Assembly: GCA_910575275.1 (NCBI GenBank)
Contig: CAJTEE010000006.1
Location: 1 to 64,000 of the forward strand
Reading direction: 5' to 3'
DNA: 64,000 bases
Source of the DNA: Lachnospiraceae bacterium
GTDB lineage: Bacteria; Bacillota; Clostridia; Lachnospirales; Lachnospiraceae
Shown here: positions 54,834 to 62,213 of the stretch, piece by piece
Layout: every line of letters begins with the position of its first letter
Numbering within the stretch: the stretch's first letter is position 1
Notes under the pieces: model-generated
The model's database searches: none
What the model was told of the DNA's origin: nothing
Seen by the model: the letters and a program-made list of their open reading frames with translations, nothing else
Translations under genes and position numbers: made by a program

Positions 54834-55463
54834 TTACGGAGGTTTTTTATCTGCAAGAATCTGTGGTATCCGCTGTTTCTCCTCCTGTATCTGTTCCGCC
54901 AGATCTACTACCTTCTCCAGCATTTCCTGTTTGCTTTCAGAACCAGGAATCGTCAAAGGAAGGATTACCAGTTTCATCAGATCATCATCCTCAAGCGGCA
55001 TACCAGAATGGATTTTTCGATAGATCATATCAAAAGCAGACTTTCCGTCAATATGTGACAGAAACGCCTGTTCCGTACGGAGAGTAATACAGTTAGTTTC
55101 AAAGGTTGATTCTGCGCTTCTTACATCACCAGTATAGATTATAACTAGGCGAAGATGAAAATCAGCTACTTCCGGATAGTATTTTTCCATAACCCGTGCA
55201 ATATAATTCAAGTATTTTATTCATTTTTTTAATTCGGCTTCATAATCTACAATGGCATAGGTCCCGTCCTCCAGTGGGAACAAATTGTCAATATCCTTTT
55301 CGCTTGCTGAAATTTTAGGTGGATTTGTTGGAAGCGGTTTGCGAATTGGTGGTAGATTAATTCCATATGCTGCAAAACTTTTTTCCCTGTAGGTTTCACC
55401 AAGGATTTCAAACAGAATATCCTTGTTCTGATATGCAATTCCTTCTGACATTATATTTTCCAT
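54834..55463 (-). pseudogene. Decayed Rpn-like PD-(D/E)XK nuclease/transposase family gene
   Basis: On the minus strand, two pieces in the same frame (55463-55221 and 55211-54834) read like one protein: MSEGIAYQNKDILFEILGE, then IVDYEAELKK, a TGA stop, and IKYLNYIARVMEKYYPEVAD. Intact relatives read Y-E-x-E-Y-K-x-E-N-K-I-K-Y across this junction, so the TGA (55223-55221) replaces a coding stretch. The C-terminus is also wrong after AEQIQEEKQR, where relatives continue with a hydrophobic block. Its base composition is lower in GC than that of its neighbours. It most likely derives from a horizontally moved recombination-promoting nuclease gene. I recognise the family from pattern memory, not a search. 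Confidence 0.65.
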
Positions 55464-55913
55464 ATCCTTTTTAATTTTACAAAGAAGAAAGGCGGAAAGT
55501 TCTAAAATCAGTTTTTCAGCAAAACTACTACGATTAGTTTAACATGGCTTTAAAAAATTAACAACTCTATATTTCATTTTTATATCCATTCCTTTCGCTT
55601 CGTTCAAGCAATACCGGATAAGATATTAGAAAAATCTGAAAATACTTCCTTTGACCTTGAACCTCTCATTTACAAAAAAGTTTCTTACCGCATTATACCA
55701 TATGTTGAATAACGGTGAAAACTATAATGCGGAACTTTACAAGTAATCCGACCTACCACCGATTAAACGTGAAATCACGGTAAAACAGCCATCGAAAGAT
55801 GGCTTATTACAGTATAGAGGAAATGAATACAAAAAGTCTACATACAATAAGTAACAGAGGCGTAGAGATGTCATTCTCTTGAACTTTCTCTTGGGCTTAA
55901 GATTCACTCTGAA
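55464..55913. other. AT-rich spacer, remnant DNA
   Basis: The stretch before the HPr gene promoter has no convincing gene and is clearly more AT-rich than the rest of the window. It contains a 10-bp inverted repeat CCGCATTATA (55688-55697)/TATAATGCGG (55723-55732) and a small GAAA-loop hairpin near 55786-55805. Together with the neighbouring pseudogene it looks like a patch of decayed foreign DNA. Confidence 0.5.
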
Positions 55914-55979
55914 ATGAAGAAACGGTTTCCGGACGTTGGCTTTTGGAGCCTGAATGGAAAAGGCTGGTTTGCAGTAGTC

Positions 55980-56008
55980 TTGACAGCGGGAAAATTCTGG
56001 TATAGAAT
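55980..56008 (+). promoter_or_regulatory. Sigma-A promoter of the HPr-like gene
   Basis: TTGACA (55980-55985), a 17-base spacer and TAGAAT (56003-56008) precede GGGAAGGAGG and ATG 56037. Confidence 0.8.
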
Positions 56009-56036
56009 GCTTAAGAAGAAGGGAAGGAGGGTGTCT

Positions 56037-56300
56037 ATGATTAAAAGAAAAATTAAAGTAGTCAATCCAACCGGTCTGCATCTGCGTCCTGCGGGGCTCC
56101 TTTGCCAGACCTCCATGAAATTCAAATCAAAGGTACTGATCCTCTATAAAGATAAGGAAATCAACGCCAAAAGTGTGCTAAACGTCATGGCTTCGGGGAT
56201 TAAATGCGGTACGGATATCGAGGTGTGCTGTGACGGAGATGACGAGGAAGCGGCGATGGAGTCTGTTTGCACCTTGATCGCAGAAGGGCTTAAGGAATAG
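56037..56300 (+). CDS. HPr family phosphocarrier protein
   Basis: An 87-residue HPr-like protein. The phosphorylated histidine lies in NPTGLHLRPAG (about His15-16) and a Ser at the regulatory position lies in NAKSVLNVMASG. Thus both PTS transfer and HPr kinase control are possible. It has more Cys than usual. It is not next to enzyme I, so it could be an HPr paralogue (Crh-like) rather than the main ptsH. ATG 56037 follows AAGGAGGG. Confidence 0.85.
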   Translation: MIKRKIKVVNPTGLHLRPAGLLCQTSMKFKSKVLILYKDKEINAKSVLNVMASGIKCGTDIEVCCDGDDEEAAMESVCTLIAEGLKE

Positions 56301-56314
56301 GAAGGAGATAAGAC

Positions 56315-57157
56315 ATGAGTGAGCCGGTAAATTGTACCCATGACTGCGGCTCCTGCAGTGCAGAGTGTGCGAGCAGGAAGCCGGATAAAGCGGATTTTCA
56401 GGAAAAATTAAGCGCAGGGAGCTCTGTAAAGCGGGTGATCGGCGTTGTGAGCGGCAAGGGAGGGGTCGGAAAGTCTCTTGTGACGGCGCTGATGGCATGC
56501 CGCATGCGCGCGAGAAATCACCGCGTGGGAATCCTGGATGCGGATATCACGGGGCCTTCGATTCCGAGAGCGTTTGGCATCCATGAAAATGTGGGCGTGA
56601 CGCCGGATGGAAAGCTTTTGCTGCCGTCGGTCTCCCAGACCGGGATCGAGATCATCTCGTCCAATATGATTCTTGAAAACGAGACTGACCCGGTGATCTG
56701 GCGGGGGCCGGTGATCGCCGGAGCCGTCAAACAGTTCTGGGGTGAAACGCTGTGGCAGGACATCGAGTACCTGTTTGTGGACATGCCTCCGGGGACCGGG
56801 GATGTGCCGCTTACCGTATTCCAGTCGCTTCCCGTGGACGGGATTTTGATCGTGACCTCACCGCAGGAGCTTGTCTCGATGATCGTGGCAAAGGCTGTCA
56901 ATATGGCAAAGAAGATGGAGATCCCGATTTTGGGACTGATTGAGAACATGAGCTATCTGGAGTGCCCGGACTGCAAAAAGAAGATTCCGGTCTTCGGAGA
57001 CAGCCACATCGAGGAGACGGCGAAGGAGCATGGAATCCCGGTGCTTGCCCGGATCCCGCTGCGCCCCGATATCGCTCGTTCGATCGACGAGGGGACGGCG
57101 GAGTACATCGACGCGGGCTTCCTGGATGCGGCGGTCGATGTTGTGGAAAAGATATAG
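56315..57157 (+). CDS. Mrp/NBP35 family iron-sulfur cluster carrier ATPase
   Basis: A 280-residue P-loop ATPase (GKGGVGKSLVTALMA) with an N-terminal Cys cluster (CTHDCGSCSAEC) and a C-terminal Cys pair (CPDC). Such proteins load iron-sulfur clusters on target enzymes. Its gene begins 14 bases after HPr with AGGAAGGAGAT and ends before a bidirectional terminator. Confidence 0.92.
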   Translation: MSEPVNCTHDCGSCSAECASRKPDKADFQEKLSAGSSVKRVIGVVSGKGGVGKSLVTALMACRMRARNHRVGILDADITGPSIPRAFGIHENVGVTPDGKLLLPSVSQTGIEIISSNMILENETDPVIWRGPVIAGAVKQFWGETLWQDIEYLFVDMPPGTGDVPLTVFQSLPVDGILIVTSPQELVSMIVAKAVNMAKKMEIPILGLIENMSYLECPDCKKKIPVFGDSHIEETAKEHGIPVLARIPLRPDIARSIDEGTAEYIDAGFLDAAVDVVEKI

Positions 57158-57164
57158 AGACAGG

Positions 57165-57212
57165 AAAATGGGAGGAACTGCCGCCGGTTATTCGGCGAGT
57201 TCCTCCCATTTT
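57165..57212. terminator. Bidirectional terminator overlapping the ABC-F gene end
   Basis: Arms 57165-57179 and 57198-57212 are perfect 15-bp complements (AAAATGGGAGGAACT and its reverse), with an inner GCCG/CGGC stem. The arm ends give T-runs on both strands. The stop codon and last seven or so codons of the convergent ABC-F gene lie within the structure. Confidence 0.88.
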
Positions 57213-59110
57213 TCATAGAGGGCCTCAAGCTTTTCGGAAAGCTCCTCTTTTTCTTTGTTTAATTCAAGGAGTCTGGCAACGTCGGTGAAGACGGCTTCGT
57301 CGCAGAGAAGAACGTCGATTTCCGTATCGCGGGTCTCAAGTGCGTGGATCGCATCCTCGACCCTTTTAAGCTCGTTCTGCTGTCTGCGTGCCTTGGCCTG
57401 CTCCTCCTTTTGGGCTTTCCAGTCGGCTTTGGAGCTCTTGTCCGCGGCAGGGGGGAAGGGGCTTCCGGCCCCGGCCTCTGCGGTCTTAAAGTGCGCCGCC
57501 ATCATGTCGTCGTGTTTTTCCAAATAATAATCGTAGTTTCCGATATAATTTACAAGGCTTTGGCCGGTCAGGTCAAGGATCCTTGTGGCGGTGCGGTTGA
57601 TGAAATACCGGTCATGCGAGACATAGAGGAGCGTGCCGCCGTAATGGCAAAGGGCGTTCTCCAGGATTTCCTTGGAGGTGATATCCAGATGGTTGGTCGG
57701 CTCGTCGAGGATCAAAAAGTTGGCTTCCGAAAGCATGAGCTTGGCGAGAGAGACACGGCCGCGCTCTCCGCCGCTCAAATCGCCGATCCGCTTGAACGCA
57801 TCGTCGCCTGTGAACAGAAACGCGGCGAGGGTATTCCGAATCTGGGTGTTCGTCATATTGGGGTAGGCGTCGGAGATTTCCTCAAACAGGGTCTTTTCCA
57901 TATGAAGGACCTGGTGATCCTGGTCGTAGTAGCCGATGTGGACACGAGAGCCCAGCACGATCTCTCCGAAATCCGGCGCGAGCAGGCCGTTGATGATTTT
58001 GAGGATTGTCGTCTTTCCGGTGCCGTTGTCTCCGATGATGGCGACGCGCTCTCCACGCTTGACGTCAAAGTCCACGTCCGAAAAGAGATGCCTGTTCCCA
58101 AAGGATTTTGCGAGCCCGCGGACGGTCAGCACGTCTTTTCCGCTTAAAATGTTGGGCTCTAAGCGGATGTCCATGGCGTCGTTTACCTCGGTCGGTTTTT
58201 CGAGGACTTCGATCTTGTCCAGCATTTTTTCCCGACTCTCGGCTCGTTTGATGGATTTTTCACGGTTGAAGGAGCGGAGCTTTTCGATGACCGCCTCCTG
58301 ATGGCGGATCTCCTGCTGCTGGTTTAAATAGGCTTTCATCTGGACCGCCCGGAGCCTGGCGCGTTTTTCGCTGTAGGCCGTGTAGTTGCCCTGATAGACG
58401 ACGGCCTTCGCATTGTCGAGCTCGATGATCTTTGTGACGATCTTGTCAAGGAAATAGCGGTCATGGGCCACAATGATAACGCTGCCTTTGTAGTTGGACA
58501 GGTAGGTCTCGAGCCAGGCGATGGAGGACATGTCCAGATGGTTGGTGGGCTCGTCTAAGAGGATCACATCCGGATTTTCAAGCAAAAGCTTTCCGAGGGA
58601 GACGCGGGTCTTCTGCCCGCCGGAGAGCATGGAGATCTGTTTGCCAAATTCCTCCTCGGGAAAGCCGAGCCCCTTTAAGACGCCTGTGATTTCGCTTTTC
58701 CAGGCGTAGCCGTTGGCAAGCTCGAACTGGTGGCTCAAACGGCTGTAGGCGGCCATCATGGCCTCCAGTTCATCCCTGGCAGCCGTTTTCATGGAGAGTT
58801 CAAGCTCTCTAAGGCGTTCCTCCATTTCAATTATGGGGCGCTTGACCTCCAAAAGCTCGTCATAGATGGAGCGGTGGCTTAAAAGGTTTTGGTTCTGTGC
58901 CAGATAGCCGAGTGTTTTGCCGTTCGCGAGGACGACCTGTCCGGAGTCTGCCGGCAGCTCTCCGACAATGATTTTTAAGAGAGTGGATTTCCCGGCGCCG
59001 TTGATGCCGACGATGGCGGCTTTTTCGTGTTCTTCTATATGAAAGGAAGCGTTTTTTAGGATGTCATCGCTTCCGAAGGATTTGCAGATGTTTGAACAGG
59101 ATAGAATCAT
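57188..59110 (-). CDS. ABC-F family ATP-binding protein (YdiF/Uup-like)
   Basis: A 640-residue protein with two ABC domains in tandem and no membrane segments. Walker A motifs are GINGAGKST and GDNGTGKTT; signatures are LSGGQKTRVSLGKLL and LSGGERGRVSLAKLM. A charged interdomain linker and C-terminal coiled coil are typical of ribosome-acting ABC-F proteins (translation factors or antibiotic resistance). Length and layout fit the housekeeping YdiF/Uup group. The start is ATG 59110, behind GGAGGAACCCCC; the frame is open further upstream but without a better site. It lies downstream of rpsT behind a hairpin. Confidence 0.9.
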   Translation of the reverse strand: MILSCSNICKSFGSDDILKNASFHIEEHEKAAIVGINGAGKSTLLKIIVGELPADSGQVVLANGKTLGYLAQNQNLLSHRSIYDELLEVKRPIIEMEERLRELELSMKTAARDELEAMMAAYSRLSHQFELANGYAWKSEITGVLKGLGFPEEEFGKQISMLSGGQKTRVSLGKLLLENPDVILLDEPTNHLDMSSIAWLETYLSNYKGSVIIVAHDRYFLDKIVTKIIELDNAKAVVYQGNYTAYSEKRARLRAVQMKAYLNQQQEIRHQEAVIEKLRSFNREKSIKRAESREKMLDKIEVLEKPTEVNDAMDIRLEPNILSGKDVLTVRGLAKSFGNRHLFSDVDFDVKRGERVAIIGDNGTGKTTILKIINGLLAPDFGEIVLGSRVHIGYYDQDHQVLHMEKTLFEEISDAYPNMTNTQIRNTLAAFLFTGDDAFKRIGDLSGGERGRVSLAKLMLSEANFLILDEPTNHLDITSKEILENALCHYGGTLLYVSHDRYFINRTATRILDLTGQSLVNYIGNYDYYLEKHDDMMAAHFKTAEAGAGSPFPPAADKSSKADWKAQKEEQAKARRQQNELKRVEDAIHALETRDTEIDVLLCDEAVFTDVARLLELNKEKEELSEKLEALYEKWEELAE

Positions 59111-59131
59111 GGGGGTTCCTCCGTAATCAAA

Positions 59132-59165
59132 AGCGCTTTCCCGACACACCAAACGGGAAAGCGCT
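59132..59165 (-). terminator. Hairpin between rpsT and the ABC-F gene
   Basis: On the minus strand a perfect 12-bp stem (arms 59165-59154 and 59143-59132) with a 10-base loop is followed by only a short T-run. It ends a few bases before the ABC-F ribosome binding site, so it can act as a terminator for rpsT with read-through or attenuation of the ABC-F gene. Confidence 0.7.
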
Positions 59166-59205
59166 CTGTGGTTTTATTTATTCGTTCAAGTGATCCAGCC
59201 TTAGA

Positions 59206-59469
59206 TTAAGCCATAGCAGCTACAGCCTTGGACAAACGGGATACTTTCCTGGAAGCGGTATTCTTATGATAGACGCCCTTGGAAGCAGCCTTGTCAATTT
59301 CACTTGTAGCAGCAATCAGTGCAGCCTGTGCAGCAGCCTTGTCACCGGCGGTAATTGCAGCTTCAACTTTTTTGATATATGTTTTTACCTTTGAGCGGAT
59401 TGCCTTGTTGCGGGCGGTTCTGGTTTCTGCGACCAGGATTCTTTTCTTGGCAGATTTAATATTAGCCAA
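59206..59469 (-). CDS. rpsT: 30S ribosomal protein S20
   Basis: An 87-residue S20 protein ([20 protein letters not shown] at the start, [20 protein letters not shown] at the end). The start is TTG 59469-59467, nine bases after GGAGG, a rare start codon that is also used for S20 elsewhere as a means of autoregulation. A near-perfect promoter lies upstream. Confidence 0.95.
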   Translation of the reverse strand: MANIKSAKKRILVAETRTARNKAIRSKVKTYIKKVEAAITAGDKAAAQAALIAATSEIDKAASKGVYHKNTASRKVSRLSKAVAAMA

Positions 59470-59557
59470 TCTGTACACCTCCAAATATTTTAAATAATGG
59501 TTGTTTGTTTTGCATCAAAGCCTGGACACGGACAGTTTAATGTAAACATACGCTTGT

Positions 59558-59586
59558 ATTTTAACGAAATTTCCATCCGATGTCAA
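59558..59586 (-). promoter_or_regulatory. Sigma-A promoter of rpsT
   Basis: On the minus strand TTGACA (59586-59581), a 17-base spacer and TAAAAT (59563-59558) predict a start near 59551 and a leader of about 80 bases. Confidence 0.82.
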
Positions 59587-59756
59587 TACATATTTCAGGA
59601 ATTTTTGCGGAAATCTATGAGGGGGATTTGAATGGGGGAAAGAGAGAAAGGAAAGGGAGAAAGGAAACGTGGGGCGGTGCAGCCGGTGTGTTTGGTGGGT
59701 TTTTTGTGGTTGGTATGGGCGTTTTGAATATTTTTGATTGGAAGGGAGATTGGGTT

Positions 59757-60743
59757 ATGGAGGAGATGAGGAAAGCTTGTTTTGGGGTTCGGACGGATTT
59801 GGCTTTGGAGGAGAGAGAACGGTTTCCGGGGGACGGCGGCGAGGTGGCCGGGGTGCGGCTTCGGGAATGGGAGAAGGAGAAGGCGGGGCTTCGGCTTACG
59901 GAGGTTGTGATCACGAATGAGAAGGGGGCACGGAGCATGGGGAAGCCTGTGGGGACGTATCTGACGTTGGAGGCGCCAGGGCTTGCGAAAAAGGATGAGG
60001 ATTATCATAAGGAAGTGGTCGGGGAGCTTTCGGTGCAGCTTAGGAGTCTGTTTGGGCGGCATGGGATCGGGACGAAGGAGGGAAAGGCTCCGGCGGTCCT
60101 GGTGGTGGGCCTTGGGAACATGGAGGCGACGCCGGATTCTCTGGGGCCCAGGGTTTTGGAAAATCTGCAGATGACGAGGCAGTTGACGTTCGAGTATGGC
60201 GCGGATTTTTGCGCAGGGCATGGGTATCCGGTTTTGAGCGGGATCACGCCGGGTGTCATGGCGCAGACGGGGATGGAGACGGCGGAGATTATCCGGGGGA
60301 TCGTGAAGGAGACAAAACCGGAGGCGGTGCTGGCGATTGATGCGCTGGCGGCAAGAAGTGTACATCGGCTCGGTGTTACGATCCAGCTTTCGGATACGGG
60401 GATCCATCCGGGTTCCGGCGTGGGGAATCACCGCAACAGTCTGACGGAGGAAACCCTAGGGGCGCCGGTCTTTGCGCTGGGAGTGCCGACCGTGGTCGGG
60501 GCGGCGGCGATTGTGCATGATACGGTCGGGGCGATGACGGAGGTGTTAAAGAGAGAGAAGGCGACGGCCGGCTTTGGGACGGCGATCGACCAGATGGAGC
60601 CGGAGGAGCAGTATGAGTTGATCCGGGAGCTTTTGGAGCCGCAGTTCGGACCAATGTATGTGACGCCTCATAATATTGACGAGCAGGTGCGGATGCTGAG
60701 TTTTTTGATCTCGGAGGCGATTCATGGCGCGTTGTTTTCGTAA
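59757..60743 (+). CDS. gpr: Germination protease Gpr
   Basis: A 328-residue spore protease that degrades small acid-soluble proteins during germination. Conserved blocks include FGVRTDLALEER at the start (pro-region cleavage region), VVGLGNMEATPDSLGP and GITPGVMAQTGMET. The start is ATG 59757, seven bases after GGAAGGGAG; the preceding open frame is purine-rich and shows no gene-like sequence. Paired with spoIIP as in Bacillus. No clear sigma-G promoter was seen. Confidence 0.93.
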   Translation: MEEMRKACFGVRTDLALEERERFPGDGGEVAGVRLREWEKEKAGLRLTEVVITNEKGARSMGKPVGTYLTLEAPGLAKKDEDYHKEVVGELSVQLRSLFGRHGIGTKEGKAPAVLVVGLGNMEATPDSLGPRVLENLQMTRQLTFEYGADFCAGHGYPVLSGITPGVMAQTGMETAEIIRGIVKETKPEAVLAIDALAARSVHRLGVTIQLSDTGIHPGSGVGNHRNSLTEETLGAPVFALGVPTVVGAAAIVHDTVGAMTEVLKREKATAGFGTAIDQMEPEEQYELIRELLEPQFGPMYVTPHNIDEQVRMLSFLISEAIHGALFS

Positions 60744-60788
60744 ATAGCAGGCAAGAAGAAGGAGCAACGGCATAGAATAGAAGTAAGA

Positions 60789-62201
60789 ATGTTTCGGGCG
60801 GCGGGTATGAGACGGAGATGGTACTATTTAAAGCGTCTGTTTCGGGCAAACCGCCCGCTTCTTTTTGCGTGCGGTGTGTTCGCGGCCGCATTCCTGGCGC
60901 TGGTTTGGGCGCGTCATGGCATTGCAGCCGGGCTTCAGGCGTGGTTTCATACATATGGCGTCCGTGCGGCGGGCGGACTGCTCGAGGGATGGCTTCCTGC
61001 AGCAGGGGGAGAGGGACAGGAGGACATGAAGCTGTGGCCGGCCGGAAAGCGGCTCTTGTTTGCGTGGCTGGAAAGTCCCGACGAAAGCGGGATGGATTCG
61101 GAGGATCCGGCGTATGAACGGCTTCTGGCTGAGGCATGGGAGAAGGACAGAAACGGAGGACAGGCAGGGAACGGAGAGAAAAGGAAGGGCGAAGGGGGAG
61201 CAGACGGCAGCCCGGACGGAGCGAGTGGCCCAGGAAAAAGCGGCGCAGGGACGGACCGCGGGGAAGGGATTCGTGCGGGAGATTCAAAAAAGGAGGATGT
61301 CCAGGGGAGCGGGGAGCAGGCGGAGGATTTGGCTGAGCTACCCGGCCGGGAGGTGATTACGTTAAAGCCGGCCGGCTCTGTCGTGATCCGGGAGAAGCTG
61401 GCGGATTATGATTATTTGATGGGAACCTTTTATAATGTGCATCCGACGACGACGGCGGACCGTACGCTCATGGACGCAAAGAGGTTTCTGGAGATGGATT
61501 TTTCGCTTGATGAGGAGGCAGAGGGGCCGCAGATCCTGATCTACCATACACATTCTCAGGAGGAATTTGCCGATTATCCGGGGAATCCGGAGGCGACGAT
61601 CGTGGGCGTGGGTACATATCTGGCAGAGCTTTTGGAGGAGAAGGGGTACAGAGTGCTGCATGATACGAGTATTTATGATTTACGAGATGGGAAGTTAGAC
61701 CGGAGCCAGGCGTATACGTATGCGTTGGAGGGGGTTATGGGGATTTTACAGAAGTATCCGTCGATTGAGGTGGTGTTGGATGTCCATCGGGATGGAGTGA
61801 AGGAGGGGACGCGGCTTGTGGCCGATGTGAACGGAAAGCAGACGGCGCGGATCATGTTTTTTAACGGCACCTCCCAGACACCAGACGGGCCCATCGAATA
61901 CCTTCCGAACCCAAACCGCGAGGCGAATCTGGGGTTCAGCTTTCAGCTTCAGCTCGCGGCGGCGGAGCGGTATCCCGGCTTTACCCGGAAGATTTATTTA
62001 AAGGGTCTCCGCTACAACCAGCATGTCCGCGCCCGGAGCGCGCTCATCGAGGTCGGTGCACAGACAAACACGTATGAGGAGGCAAAAAATGCGATGGAAC
62101 CGCTCGCCGAGATGCTTTTCGAGGTGTTAGGGGATATGAAAAAGGACGCGGAGCCTTTGGAAAGCTCCGCGTCCGGGGAGGTCACGGAAAATGCGCCGTA
62201 A
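60789..62201 (+). CDS. spoIIP: Stage II sporulation protein P, SpoIIP
   Basis: A 470-residue peptidoglycan amidase/endopeptidase of the engulfment complex. It has an N-terminal membrane segment (about residues 22-42), a variable polar region rich in Gly/Glu/Lys (about residues 115-180), and a C-terminal catalytic domain with ILIYHTHSQEEF, VLDVHRDG and ALIEVGAQTNT. The start is uncertain (ATG 60789 or 60807). Near its end, 62139-62174 codes both for the last residues and, on the other strand, for a terminator. Confidence 0.9.
   Translation: MFRAAGMRRRWYYLKRLFRANRPLLFACGVFAAAFLALVWARHGIAAGLQAWFHTYGVRAAGGLLEGWLPAAGGEGQEDMKLWPAGKRLLFAWLESPDESGMDSEDPAYERLLAEAWEKDRNGGQAGNGEKRKGEGGADGSPDGASGPGKSGAGTDRGEGIRAGDSKKEDVQGSGEQAEDLAELPGREVITLKPAGSVVIREKLADYDYLMGTFYNVHPTTTADRTLMDAKRFLEMDFSLDEEAEGPQILIYHTHSQEEFADYPGNPEATIVGVGTYLAELLEEKGYRVLHDTSIYDLRDGKLDRSQAYTYALEGVMGILQKYPSIEVVLDVHRDGVKEGTRLVADVNGKQTARIMFFNGTSQTPDGPIEYLPNPNREANLGFSFQLQLAAAERYPGFTRKIYLKGLRYNQHVRARSALIEVGAQTNTYEEAKNAMEPLAEMLFEVLGDMKKDAEPLESSASGEVTENAP
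62139..62174 (-). terminator. Terminator of the MORN gene inside the spoIIP end
   Basis: On the minus strand a perfect 11-bp stem GGACGCGGAGC (arms 62174-62164 and 62154-62144), with a 9-base loop, is followed by TTTTT (62143-62139). It lies about 40 bases after the MORN gene stop codon and within the last 20 codons of spoIIP. Confidence 0.8.
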
Positions 62202-62213
62202 CAGACAGGGCGT

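Noticed and set aside
55221-55463. Two separate small genes on the minus strand at 54834-55463
   Set aside because: Both pieces lie in one frame and match consecutive parts of one family, so a single broken gene is more likely.
57344-58147. Open frame on the + strand opposite the ABC-F gene
   Set aside because: Shadow frame; the minus-strand gene has all ABC motifs.
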